NCBI GenBank assembly: GCA_044356825.1
Contig: JBIKVM010000108.1
Location: 1 to 9,888, forward strand
Length of the DNA stretch: 9,888 nucleotides
From: JAUREX01 sp044356825
GTDB taxonomy: Bacteria > Pseudomonadota > Alphaproteobacteria > Rhodobacterales > Rhodobacteraceae
Direction: 5' to 3'
Below are positions 1-5,814 of this stretch, one piece after another. The notes below the pieces were generated by a model that saw nothing but the letters and a program-made list of their open reading frames with translations, did no database searches and was not told the DNA's origin. A program made the position numbers and the translations under genes. The stretch's first letter is position 1; each line of letters starts with the position of its first letter.

Positions 1-1123
1 CCTCGATCTCGGCCTCGCCGCGCACGAGGCGGTCCATCACGCGCGTCATCCAGCCGGTGCCCTCGCGGCAGGGCGTGCACTGGCCGCAGCTTTCGTGCTT
101 GTAGAACTTCGAGAGCCGCCAGATCGCCTTGATGACATCGGTCGACTGGTCCATCACGATCACGGCGGCCGTGCCGAGGCCCGAGCGCTGCTCGCGCAGC
201 CAGTCGAAATCCATGATCGCATCGTCGCACTGCTCGGCCCGGAGCATCGGCACCGACGAGCCGCCCGGGATCACGGCCTTGAGGTTCTTCCACCCCCCGC
301 GCACCCCGCCGCAATGCCGCTCGATGAGCTCGCGCAGCGGGATCGACATCGCCTCCTCGACCACGCAGGGGTTGGCGACATGGCCCGAGATCGCGAAGAT
401 CTTGGTGCCGGTGTTGTTGGGCCGGCCGAAGCCCGCGAACCACTCGGGCCCGCGGCGCAGGATGGTGGGGACGACCGCGATGCTCTCGACGTTGTTGACC
501 GTCGTCGGGCAGCCATAGAGGCCCGAGCCCGCCGGGAAGGGCGGCTTCATCCGCGGCATGCCCTTCTTGCCCTCGAGGCTCTCGAGCAGCGCCGTCTCCT
601 CGCCACAGATATAGGCGCCCGCGCCGTGGTGGAGGTAGAGGTCGAAGTCCCAGCCCGATTTCGCGGCGTTCTTGCCCAGCAGACCCGCCTCATAGGCCTC
701 GTCGATCGCGCGCTGGAGCGCCTCGCGCTCGCGGATGTATTCGCCGCGGATGTAGATGTAGCACGCATGCGCCCCCATCGCGAAGGAGGCGATCAGGCAC
801 CCCTCGACCAGCGTGTGCGGGTCGTGGCGCATGATCTCGCGGTCCTTGCAGGTGCCGGGCTCGGATTCGTCGGCATTGACGACAAGGTAGCAGGGCCGCC
901 CGTCGGAGGTCTTGGGCATGAACGACCACTTGAGGCCCGTCGGGAACCCCGCACCCCCGCGGCCGCGCAGCCCCGAGGCCTTGACCTGCTCGATGATCTT
1001 GTCGCGCCCGCGGGCGATGATCTCGGCCGTGCCGTCCCAGTGGCCGCGGGCGCGCGCGCCCTTCAGGCTGCGGTCGTGCATCCCGTAGAGGTTCGTGAAG
1101 ATGCGATCCTTGTCGGTCAGCAT
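1..1123 (-). CDS. nuoF: NADH-quinone oxidoreductase subunit F (51 kDa, NADH/FMN-binding), 3' end cut by window
   Basis: This is the NADH dehydrogenase subunit of respiratory complex I. It sits at the tip of the peripheral arm, takes a hydride from NADH onto FMN and passes electrons to Fe-S cluster N3. The visible 374 residues begin MLTDKDRIFTNLYGMHDRSL. The glycine-rich GRGGAGFPTG at residues 54-63 is the NADH/FMN motif, and GAYICGEETALLESLEG at 169-185 is a family signature. Three N3 cluster ligands are seen as ESCGQCTPC (Cys346, Cys349, Cys352). The fourth Cys lies in the missing tail: the family is about 430 residues long, so roughly 55 residues run off the left edge. The ATG at 1123 lies 7 bp after the preceding small gene, with GAGGG overlapping that gene's stop codon as a ribosome binding site. 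It closely resembles Paracoccus Nqo1 (from memory). Identification is secure. Confidence 0.97.
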   Translation of the reverse strand, partial: MLTDKDRIFTNLYGMHDRSLKGARARGHWDGTAEIIARGRDKIIEQVKASGLRGRGGAGFPTGLKWSFMPKTSDGRPCYLVVNADESEPGTCKDREIMRHDPHTLVEGCLIASFAMGAHACYIYIRGEYIREREALQRAIDEAYEAGLLGKNAAKSGWDFDLYLHHGAGAYICGEETALLESLEGKKGMPRMKPPFPAGSGLYGCPTTVNNVESIAVVPTILRRGPEWFAGFGRPNNTGTKIFAISGHVANPCVVEEAMSIPLRELIERHCGGVRGGWKNLKAVIPGGSSVPMLRAEQCDDAIMDFDWLREQRSGLGTAAVIVMDQSTDVIKAIWRLSKFYKHESCGQCTPCREGTGWMTRVMDRLVRGEAEIE

Positions 1124-1130
1124 GGGGCCC

Positions 1131-1355
1131 TCAGTTCTGACGCCGGCGCCACAGGCGCCAGGCGATCGAGAGTGCGAAGACAAAGGCGGCGAGCGCCGCG
1201 AAATCGAAGAGGAACACGAAACGCGCGGGCCAGCCGTAAAAGCCCCCCGCCCATTGCGCGCCAAGCCACAGGAGCCCCGCCCCCGCGATCACGAGGGCCG
1301 CGAGCCGGCCCTGACGGGCGTCGGCGTGCGCGCGGGTATCCTTGGCGCCGCTCAT
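1131..1355 (-). CDS. Small two-helix membrane protein of unknown function within the nuo operon
   Basis: This encodes 74 residues starting MSGAKDTRAHADARQGRLAA. A basic, polar N-terminus (1-17) is followed by two hydrophobic segments, about 18-38 (rich in L, A, V, I, W) and about 46-67, then a positively charged C-terminus RLWRRRQN. This predicts a small inner-membrane hairpin. No cofactor motif or cysteine is visible. The ATG overlaps the nuoE stop as ATGA (4-bp overlap) and nuoF follows 7 bp later, so it is surely translated with the operon. I chose this start over one 18 codons upstream (1409) because the longer form would overlap nuoE by more than 50 bp and its extra residues look like out-of-frame nuoE. 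Related Rhodobacteraceae carry small unassigned ORFs in their nuo clusters, and this may belong to a DUF5337-type family (from memory, unverified). A role in complex I assembly or stability is only a guess. Confidence 0.85.
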   Translation of the reverse strand: MSGAKDTRAHADARQGRLAALVIAGAGLLWLGAQWAGGFYGWPARFVFLFDFAALAAFVFALSIAWRLWRRRQN

Positions 1356-2104
1356 GCCTCGGCCTTGGGCTTGCGCGGCGCGCGCGGCTTCTTCACCGGG
1401 CCGAGCCACGGGGTCACGAGCGGCACCTCGGTGCCGTCGATGCGCTTGATGGTATCGCCAAGATCGGCAGCCGCCTGCACGGAGTAGTTGGCCGCTAGCC
1501 CGCCCTGCGCGTGCGCCGTCAGCGCCGTCAGACCCGAGCGCGGCTCGGCGGCGAAGCGGCCGTTCTGGGGGCCGGGCGCCGGCACCCGGCCGGCGGCGAA
1601 ATCGGCGAGGATCGCGCGCAGCCGCTCGGCCGTCAGATCCTCATAATAGTCCTTGCCGATCTGGACCATCGGGGCGTTGGCGCAGGCGCCCATGCACTCG
1701 ACCTCTTCCCAGCTGAAGCGGCCGTCGGCCGAGAGGGTGTGCGCCTTGGGCGCGATCCGCTCGCGGCAGACGGCGACGAGGTCCTCGGCGCCGCAGATCA
1801 TGCAGGTGGTGGTGCCGCAGACCTGCACATGGGCAACCGACCCCACGGGCGCGAGCTGGAACATGAAGTAGAAGGTCGCGACCTCGAGCGCCCGGATATA
1901 GGCCATGCCGAGCATCTCGGCGACATGCTCGATGGCGGGGCGGGTCAGCCAGCCCTCCTGCTCCTGCGCGCGCCACAGGAGCGGGATGATCGCCGATGCC
2001 TGCCGGCCCTCGGGGTATTTCGTCATCTGCGCCTCGGCCCAGGCCCGGTTGGCGGGCGTGAAGGCGAAGGAGGCGGGCTGTTCGGGGTGCAGGCGGCGCA
2101 GCAT
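1352..2104 (-). CDS. nuoE: NADH-quinone oxidoreductase subunit E (24 kDa, 2Fe-2S cluster N1a)
   Basis: This is the thioredoxin-fold subunit of the complex I NADH module, paired with NuoF and carrying the off-pathway [2Fe-2S] cluster N1a. The protein is 250 residues. The four ligands are in the expected spacing: VCGTTTC gives Cys96 and Cys101 (C-x4-C) and ECMGAC gives Cys137 and Cys141 (C-x3-C). Residues 1-172 cover the usual domain (YPEGRQASAIIPLLWRAQEQ, FYFMFQLAPVG). Beyond it is a tail of about 75 residues, absent from the short E. coli form (about 166 residues), ending in a Lys/Pro-rich PVKKPRAPRKPKAEA. Paracoccus Nqo2 is similarly long (about 240, from memory). The start at 2104 overlaps the nuoD stop by one base (TGATG), with GGGGAG 11 nt upstream. 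A longer frame reaching 2239 has a leader that does not resemble the family. The stop overlaps the small gene's start. Confidence 0.97.
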   Translation of the reverse strand: MLRRLHPEQPASFAFTPANRAWAEAQMTKYPEGRQASAIIPLLWRAQEQEGWLTRPAIEHVAEMLGMAYIRALEVATFYFMFQLAPVGSVAHVQVCGTTTCMICGAEDLVAVCRERIAPKAHTLSADGRFSWEEVECMGACANAPMVQIGKDYYEDLTAERLRAILADFAAGRVPAPGPQNGRFAAEPRSGLTALTAHAQGGLAANYSVQAAADLGDTIKRIDGTEVPLVTPWLGPVKKPRAPRKPKAEA

Positions 2105-3318
2105 CAGCGGTCGATCTCCCCGAAGACGACGTCCATCGTGCCGATGATGGCCGAGACGTCGGCGAGCAGATGGCCCCGGCAGAGGTGGTCCATCGCCTGA
2201 AGGTGCAGGAAACCCGGCGCGCGGATCTTGGCGCGCCACGGGCGGTTGGTGCCGTCGGCCACGAGATAGACGCCGAACTCGCCCTTGGGCGCCTCGACCG
2301 CGGCATAGACCTCGCCCGCCGGAACGTGGAAGCCCTCGGTATAAAGCTTGAAGTGGTGGATCAGCGCCTCCATCGAGCGCTTCATCTCGCCGCGCCGGGG
2401 CGGCGTGATCTTGCCGCGCGCGAGCACGTCGCCCTGCCCCTCGGGGGCGCGCAGCTTGGCGATGGCCTGCAGGATGATCGCGGTCGATTCGCGCATCTCA
2501 GCCATGCGGCAGAGATAGCGGTCGTAGCAGTCGCCATTCTTGCCGACCGGGATCTTGAAGTCGAACTCGTCGTAGCACTCATAGGGCTGGGCGCGCCGCA
2601 GATCCCACGCGAGGCCCGAGCCGCGCACCATCACGCCCGAGAAGCCCCATTTCTGGATGTCCTCGGTGCTGACCACGCCGATGTCGGCGTTGCGCTGCTT
2701 GAAGATGCGGTTCTCGGTCAGGAGCCCGTCGATGTCGTCGAGCACGGCCGGAAAGGCCCTGGCCCAGGCCTCGATGTCGTCGATGAGCGCCGGCGCGAGA
2801 TCCTGATGCACCCCGCCGGGGCGGAAATAGGCCGCATGCAGCCGCGCCCCGCAGGCGCGCTCGTAGAAGATCATGAGCTTCTCGCGCTCCTCGAAGCCCC
2901 AGAGCGGCGGGGTGAGGGCGCCGACGTCCATCGCCTGCGTCGTGACGTTGAGGAGGTGGTTCAGCACCCGCCCGATCTCGCAGAAGAGCACGCGAATGAG
3001 CGAGGCGCGCCGCGGCACCACGACCCCCGTCAGCCGCTCGATCGCGAGGCACCAGGCATGTTCCTGGTTCATCGGCGCGACATAGTCGAGCCGGTCGAAA
3101 TAGGGCAGGTTCTGCAGATAGGTGCGGCTCTCCATCAGCTTTTCGGTGCCGCGGTGCAAAAGGCCGATATGGGGGTCGCAGCGTTCGACCACCTCGCCGT
3201 CAAGCTCGAGCACGAGGCGCAGCACCCCGTGCGCCGCAGGATGTTGCGGGCCGAAATTGATGTTGAAGTTGCGGATCTTCTGCTCGCCCGTCAGGACGTC
3301 GTCGAAACTGCCGTCCAT
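2104..3318 (-). CDS. nuoD: NADH-quinone oxidoreductase subunit D (49 kDa, quinone-site subunit)
   Basis: This complex I subunit, related to the large subunit of NiFe hydrogenases, forms the ubiquinone pocket together with NuoB and NuoH. The protein is 404 residues, normal for the family. NFGPQHPAAHGVLRLVLELD at 21-40 and DRLDYVAPMNQEHA at 75-88 are diagnostic. His30 and Tyr79 match the quinone-head ligands (His38 and Tyr87 of Thermus Nqo4) with the same 49-residue separation. Other signatures are HIGLLHRGTEKLME (50-63), YFRPGGVHQD (164-173) and the C-terminal VFGEIDR. Two adjacent ATG codons are possible starts (3321 and 3318). I prefer 3318 because GGGAG lies 7 nt upstream of it and only 4 nt from the other. 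The difference is a single Met. It overlaps the nuoC stop and ends in a TGATG overlap with nuoE. It is not fused to nuoC, unlike in E. coli. Confidence 0.98.
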   Translation of the reverse strand: MDGSFDDVLTGEQKIRNFNINFGPQHPAAHGVLRLVLELDGEVVERCDPHIGLLHRGTEKLMESRTYLQNLPYFDRLDYVAPMNQEHAWCLAIERLTGVVVPRRASLIRVLFCEIGRVLNHLLNVTTQAMDVGALTPPLWGFEEREKLMIFYERACGARLHAAYFRPGGVHQDLAPALIDDIEAWARAFPAVLDDIDGLLTENRIFKQRNADIGVVSTEDIQKWGFSGVMVRGSGLAWDLRRAQPYECYDEFDFKIPVGKNGDCYDRYLCRMAEMRESTAIILQAIAKLRAPEGQGDVLARGKITPPRRGEMKRSMEALIHHFKLYTEGFHVPAGEVYAAVEAPKGEFGVYLVADGTNRPWRAKIRAPGFLHLQAMDHLCRGHLLADVSAIIGTMDVVFGEIDR

Positions 3319-3923
3319 CATTTCGCTCCCGCCTTGGCATCGCCCGGAAGGATGTATTCGGCCCCCTCCCACGGCGACATGAAATCGAACTGGCGGTATT
3401 CCTGCACGAGGCTCACGGGTTCGTAGACGACGCGCTTTTGCACCTCGTCATAGCGGACCTCGGTATAGCCCGTCGTCGGGAAGTCCTTGCGCAGCGGATG
3501 GCCGCGAAAGCCGTAGTCGGTCAGGATCCGCCGCAGGTCGGGGTGGCCGGAGAAGAGAATGCCGAACATGTCGAACACCTCGCGCTCAAACCAGTTGGCC
3601 GAGGGGTGCACGGCGCTGATCGAGGGCACCATCGCCCCCTCCTCGACCGCGGCCTTGAGGCGGATGCGCTGGTTGCGCCACATCGAGAGGAAGTGCCAGA
3701 CCACATCGAAGCGCGCCGCGCGCTCGGGCCAGTCGACGGCGGTGATGTCAACGAGCGTCGTGAAGCCGCAGGACTTGTCGCGTGCAAGGAACTCGACCAG
3801 CGGCCCGATCCGCCCGGGTAGAACCTCGAGTGTCAGTTCGCCATGCGCGACCGCATGCGACACCACATCGTCGCCGCGGCGCATCGCGATATGCAGGCCC
3901 AATTCCCGAAGCGCCTCGGACAT
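3318..3923 (-). CDS. nuoC: NADH-quinone oxidoreductase subunit C (30 kDa)
   Basis: This is a peripheral-arm subunit of complex I that packs against NuoD and NuoB and has no cofactor of its own. The protein is 201 residues, typical of stand-alone alphaproteobacterial NuoC. The family signature is clear: NWFEREVFDMFGILFSGHPD at 110-129, then LRRILTDYGFRGHPLRKDFP at 130-149. The C-terminal part has the usual YDEVQKRVVYEPVSLVQEYR and FDFMSPWEG. The ATG at 3923 lies 9 bp after the nuoB stop and is served by a perfect AGGAGG (3929-3934, spacing 5) that overlaps that stop codon. The end overlaps the nuoD start. This is the strongest ribosome binding site I see in the operon. Confidence 0.97.
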   Translation of the reverse strand: MSEALRELGLHIAMRRGDDVVSHAVAHGELTLEVLPGRIGPLVEFLARDKSCGFTTLVDITAVDWPERAARFDVVWHFLSMWRNQRIRLKAAVEEGAMVPSISAVHPSANWFEREVFDMFGILFSGHPDLRRILTDYGFRGHPLRKDFPTTGYTEVRYDEVQKRVVYEPVSLVQEYRQFDFMSPWEGAEYILPGDAKAGAK

Positions 3924-3928
3924 GACCG

Positions 3929-3934
3929 CCTCCT
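3929..3934 (-). promoter_or_regulatory. Ribosome binding site of nuoC
   Basis: A consensus AGGAGG on the minus strand sits 5 nt before the nuoC ATG and overlaps the nuoB TAG stop (TAGGAGG). nuoB and nuoC are among the few adjacent nuo genes here that do not overlap, so nuoC can be initiated independently. Confidence 0.8.
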
Positions 3935-4457
3935 AGCGCGTGATGGTTCCGGTGCGGCGGATCTTGCGCTGCAACTGGAGGATTCCATAGAGCAGCGCCT
4001 CGGCCGTGGGCGGGCAGCCCGGCACATAGAGATCGACCGGCACGATCCGGTCGCAGCCGCGCACCACCGAATAGCTGTAGTGGTAATAGCCCCCGCCGTT
4101 GGCGCACGATCCCATCGAGATCACATAGCGCGGCTCGGGCATCTGGTCGTAGACCTTGCGGAGCGCGGGCGCCATCTTGTTCGTGAGCGTCCCGGCCACG
4201 ATCATGAGGTCGGACTGGCGTGGGCTCGCGCGCGGCGCGGTGCCGAAGCGCTCGAGATCATAGCGCGGCATCGAGGTGTGCATCATTTCGACCGCGCAGC
4301 AGGCCAGCCCGAAGGTCATCCAGTGGAGCGATCCGGTCCGCGCCCAGTTGATGACATCCTCGGTCGAGGTCAGCAGGAAGCCCTTGTCCTGCAGGTCACG
4401 GTTCATCGCGTCCATGGTCGCCTCGCGGTCGGACCCCGCGGTGTTCGCGCCCGTCAT
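3933..4457 (-). CDS. nuoB: NADH-quinone oxidoreductase subunit B (PSST, 4Fe-4S cluster N2)
   Basis: This is the complex I subunit holding the terminal [4Fe-4S] cluster N2, which reduces ubiquinone. The protein is 174 residues. The N2 ligands are visible: the adjacent pair Cys53-Cys54 in GLACCAVEMM, Cys118 in SMGSCANGGGYYHYSYSVVRG, and Cys148 in YVPGCPPTAEALLYG. RYDLERFGTAPRASPRQSDL (65-84) is characteristic. The start at 4457 overlaps the nuoA stop by one base (TGATG) and gives MTGANTAGSDRE, matching Paracoccus Nqo6 in start and length (from memory). An ATG 9 bp upstream (4466) would overlap nuoA further and seems less likely. A GGGAG lies very close to the start, so translation probably depends on coupling to nuoA. 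The gene ends with TAG. Confidence 0.98.
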   Translation of the reverse strand: MTGANTAGSDREATMDAMNRDLQDKGFLLTSTEDVINWARTGSLHWMTFGLACCAVEMMHTSMPRYDLERFGTAPRASPRQSDLMIVAGTLTNKMAPALRKVYDQMPEPRYVISMGSCANGGGYYHYSYSVVRGCDRIVPVDLYVPGCPPTAEALLYGILQLQRKIRRTGTITR

Positions 4458-4822
4458 CACTCCCATTCGAGTGCCCCCTTGCGCCATTCGTAGGCAAAAC
4501 CCACCGTCAGCACGACGAGGAAGGCCATCATCGACCAGAAGGCCGTGGCCGAGATGTCGGCAAACGCGACCGCCCAGGGAAAGAGGAACGCGACCTCGAG
4601 ATCGAAGATGATGAAGAGGATCGAGACGAGGTAGAAGCGTACGTCGAACTTCATCCGCGCATCGTCGAAGGCGTTGAAGCCGCATTCATAGGCCGACACC
4701 TTCTCGGGGTCGGGATTGCGCACCGCGATCACGAGCGCCGAGAGCATCAGGATCAGCCCGAGCCCGACGGCAAGCCCGAGCAGGATCAGGATCGGCAAGT
4801 ATTCCCGCAAGAGCGCGTCCAA
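4457..4822 (-). CDS. nuoA: NADH-quinone oxidoreductase subunit A (ND3-like membrane subunit), TTG start
   Basis: This membrane subunit of complex I corresponds to mitochondrial ND3 and lies next to the quinone tunnel. From the TTG at 4822 the protein is 121 residues, the length of Paracoccus Nqo7 (from memory). It has three membrane helices at about 9-33, 62-83 and 94-111. The loop KVSAYECGFNAFDDAR (41-56) carries Cys47, equivalent to the ND3 loop cysteine that marks the active/deactive transition in mitochondria. Helix 2 has the conserved acidic FDLEVAFLFPW (Asp74, Glu76). No ATG fits: the nearest in-frame upstream Met would add an unrelated extension of about 90 residues through the promoter region. 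AAAGGAG lies 6 nt before the TTG, and DALLREYLP aligns with the family N-terminus. It is the first gene of the nuo operon and ends in TGATG with nuoB. Confidence 0.95.
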   Translation of the reverse strand: MDALLREYLPILILLGLAVGLGLILMLSALVIAVRNPDPEKVSAYECGFNAFDDARMKFDVRFYLVSILFIIFDLEVAFLFPWAVAFADISATAFWSMMAFLVVLTVGFAYEWRKGALEWE

Positions 4823-4828
4823 CTCCGT

Positions 4829-4835
4829 CTCCTTT
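4829..4835 (-). promoter_or_regulatory. Ribosome binding site of nuoA (decides TTG start)
   Basis: AAAGGAG on the minus strand, with a 6-nt spacer (ACGGAG) before TTG at 4822-4820. It supports the non-ATG start of nuoA. The spacer also contains a second GGAG-like run directly against the TTG. Confidence 0.7.
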
Positions 4836-4862
4836 GCCGCGCGGTCCCGTGGACCGTCTTTC

Positions 4863-4891
4863 CCTCTAACGAAACAGGCCGCAGGGGTCAA
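4863..4891 (-). promoter_or_regulatory. Candidate sigma70-type promoter of the nuo operon
   Basis: Reading the minus strand, TTGACC (4891-4886) is a good -35 box, followed after exactly 17 nt by TAGAGG (4868-4863), a weak -10 box. Rhodobacteraceae promoters often keep the TTG of the -35 and vary in the -10. Transcription would start near 4856, giving a leader of about 35 nt that holds the nuoA ribosome binding site. The prediction is by eye only. An isolated TACAAT at about 4952-4947 resembles a -10 box but has no matching -35. Confidence 0.5.
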
Positions 4892-4922
4892 CAAAGCACG
4901 CCGGCAGGGAGATGCGGGCAAA

Positions 4923-4960
4923 AGGGTTAACCCTGCGTATTCACGCATTGTATTCCAATG
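4923..4960. repeat. AT-rich island with clustered inverted and direct repeats upstream of nuo
   Basis: Within the roughly 200-bp gene-free stretch before nuoA, positions 4921-4980 are only 43% G+C (26 of 60 bases, counted). Seen directly: a perfect 12-bp palindrome AGGGTTAACCCT (4923-4934); an inverted repeat TGCGT-ATTC-ACGCA (4934-4947); an inverted repeat CATTG-TATTC-CAATG (4946-4960); and the direct repeat GTATTC at 4937-4942 and 4950-4955 (13 bp apart, just over one helical turn). It lies some 30-70 bp upstream of the proposed -35 box, a usual place for an activator site. The regulator is unknown. Confidence 0.5.
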
Positions 4961-4983
4961 TATGCAGAAATTCGGGACACAAG

Positions 4984-4997
4984 GCCGCATGCGCGGC
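4984..4997 (-). terminator. Possible weak hairpin terminator after the enoyl-CoA hydratase gene
   Basis: GCCGC-GCAT-GCGGC (minus strand) forms a 5-bp GC stem with a 4-nt loop, about 28 bp after the hydratase stop. The following bases CTTGTGT make only a poor U-tract, so it may end transcription partially or not at all. If it fails, the catabolic transcript would read into nuo. Confidence 0.25.
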
Positions 4998-5024
4998 AAT
5001 CGGACGCACGCGCTTCCGCGCCGC

Positions 5025-5813
5025 TCAGGGTGCCCGACTCGCCCATGGCGGCGGGCGGCGGTCGAAGAAGGCCGCGATGCCCGCACGTGCCTCGGGCCCC
5101 TCCCAGACCTCGACCAGCGCGGCGATCGAGGCCTCGATTGTCGCGGCATCGACTGGGGCGCCGAGACGGCGGATCAGCCGCTTGGCAGCCGCGACCGCGC
5201 CCGGCCCGGCGGCCAGATGCGCCGCGACCTCGGCCTCGAGCGCCGCGTCGAGATCGGCAGGCGCCACGACGCGGGCCAGCAGGCCGAGCGCCGCGGCCTC
5301 TGCCGCATCGAACACCCGGCCCGAGAGCATCACCCGCCGCGCCGCCGCCGCCCCCATGCGGGCCACGACATAGGGGCCGATCGTCGCGGGGATGAGGCCG
5401 AGCCGCGTCTCGGTCAGCCCGAAGCGCGCGCCTTCCGCCCCGATCGCGAGGTCGCAGACCGACATGAGGCCCACCCCGCCGCCGAAGGCATTGCCCTGCA
5501 CACGCGCGATGAGCGGCTTGGGGAGTTCATCGAGCGCGCGCAGCATCATCGCAAGCGCGCGCGCGCCGCCTGCGCGCGTCTCGGCGTCGGCCTCGATCTG
5601 CGCCTTCATCCAGGCCAGATCGCCCCCGGCGCAGAAACTCTCGCCCTCGGCCCCGAGCACCACGACCCGCACCGCCTCATCCGCGCCGAGGCGCGCGGCG
5701 GCCTCGGTCAACTCCGCGATCATCCCGGCCGAAAGGGCGTTGTGCTTGGCCCCGCGCGCGAGCGTCAGCTGCGCCACGCCGCGTGCGTCGCAGCTGATGC
5801 GCAGCGTCTCCAC
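5025..5813 (-). CDS. Enoyl-CoA hydratase/isomerase (crotonase) family protein, LiuC/AtuE-like
   Basis: The crotonase fold hydrates or isomerises unsaturated acyl-CoA esters in the cytoplasm. From a GTG at 5813 the protein is 262 residues, the normal length, beginning (M)ETLRISCDARGVAQLTLARG. Visible motifs: KHNALSAGMIAEL (23-35), the oxyanion-loop FCAGGDL (60-66), GNAFGGGVGLMSVCDLAIG (107-125) and GLTETRLGLIP (132-142). Glu135 matches the catalytic Glu164 of rat enoyl-CoA hydratase, but the position of Glu144 is Gly (GGGVGL). From memory that pattern is shared by the bacterial methylglutaconyl-CoA and isohexenylglutaconyl-CoA hydratase group, so this is the likeliest specificity, though no other leucine-degradation gene is in view. 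A TTG at 5831 would add six residues. I prefer GTG because it lies one base after the aminotransferase stop, with GAGG 9 nt upstream, and gives the family N-terminus. It is the last gene of the catabolic block. Confidence 0.88.
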   Translation of the reverse strand: METLRISCDARGVAQLTLARGAKHNALSAGMIAELTEAAARLGADEAVRVVVLGAEGESFCAGGDLAWMKAQIEADAETRAGGARALAMMLRALDELPKPLIARVQGNAFGGGVGLMSVCDLAIGAEGARFGLTETRLGLIPATIGPYVVARMGAAAARRVMLSGRVFDAAEAAALGLLARVVAPADLDAALEAEVAAHLAAGPGAVAAAKRLIRRLGAPVDAATIEASIAALVEVWEGPEARAGIAAFFDRRPPPWASRAP

Positions 5814-5814
5814 C

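Noticed and set aside
95..1498. A 467-codon plus-strand open frame opposite nuoF and the small gene
   Set aside because: nuoF on the minus strand is unmistakable. The antisense protein is low-complexity Arg/Ala-rich sequence. The same applies to the plus-strand frame at 2170-3426 opposite nuoD.
2201..2218. An exact 18-bp repeat (AGGTGCAGGAAACCCGGC) shared with 6641-6658
   Set aside because: Both copies encode the same hexapeptide PGFLHL in two unrelated genes (nuoD and the aminotransferase) with preferred codons. Chance plus codon bias explains it.
4458..4685. An N-terminal extension of NuoB reaching 4685, and one of NuoA reaching 5149
   Set aside because: The extra residues are out-of-frame nuoA or promoter-region sequence, and the shorter starts give exact family lengths.
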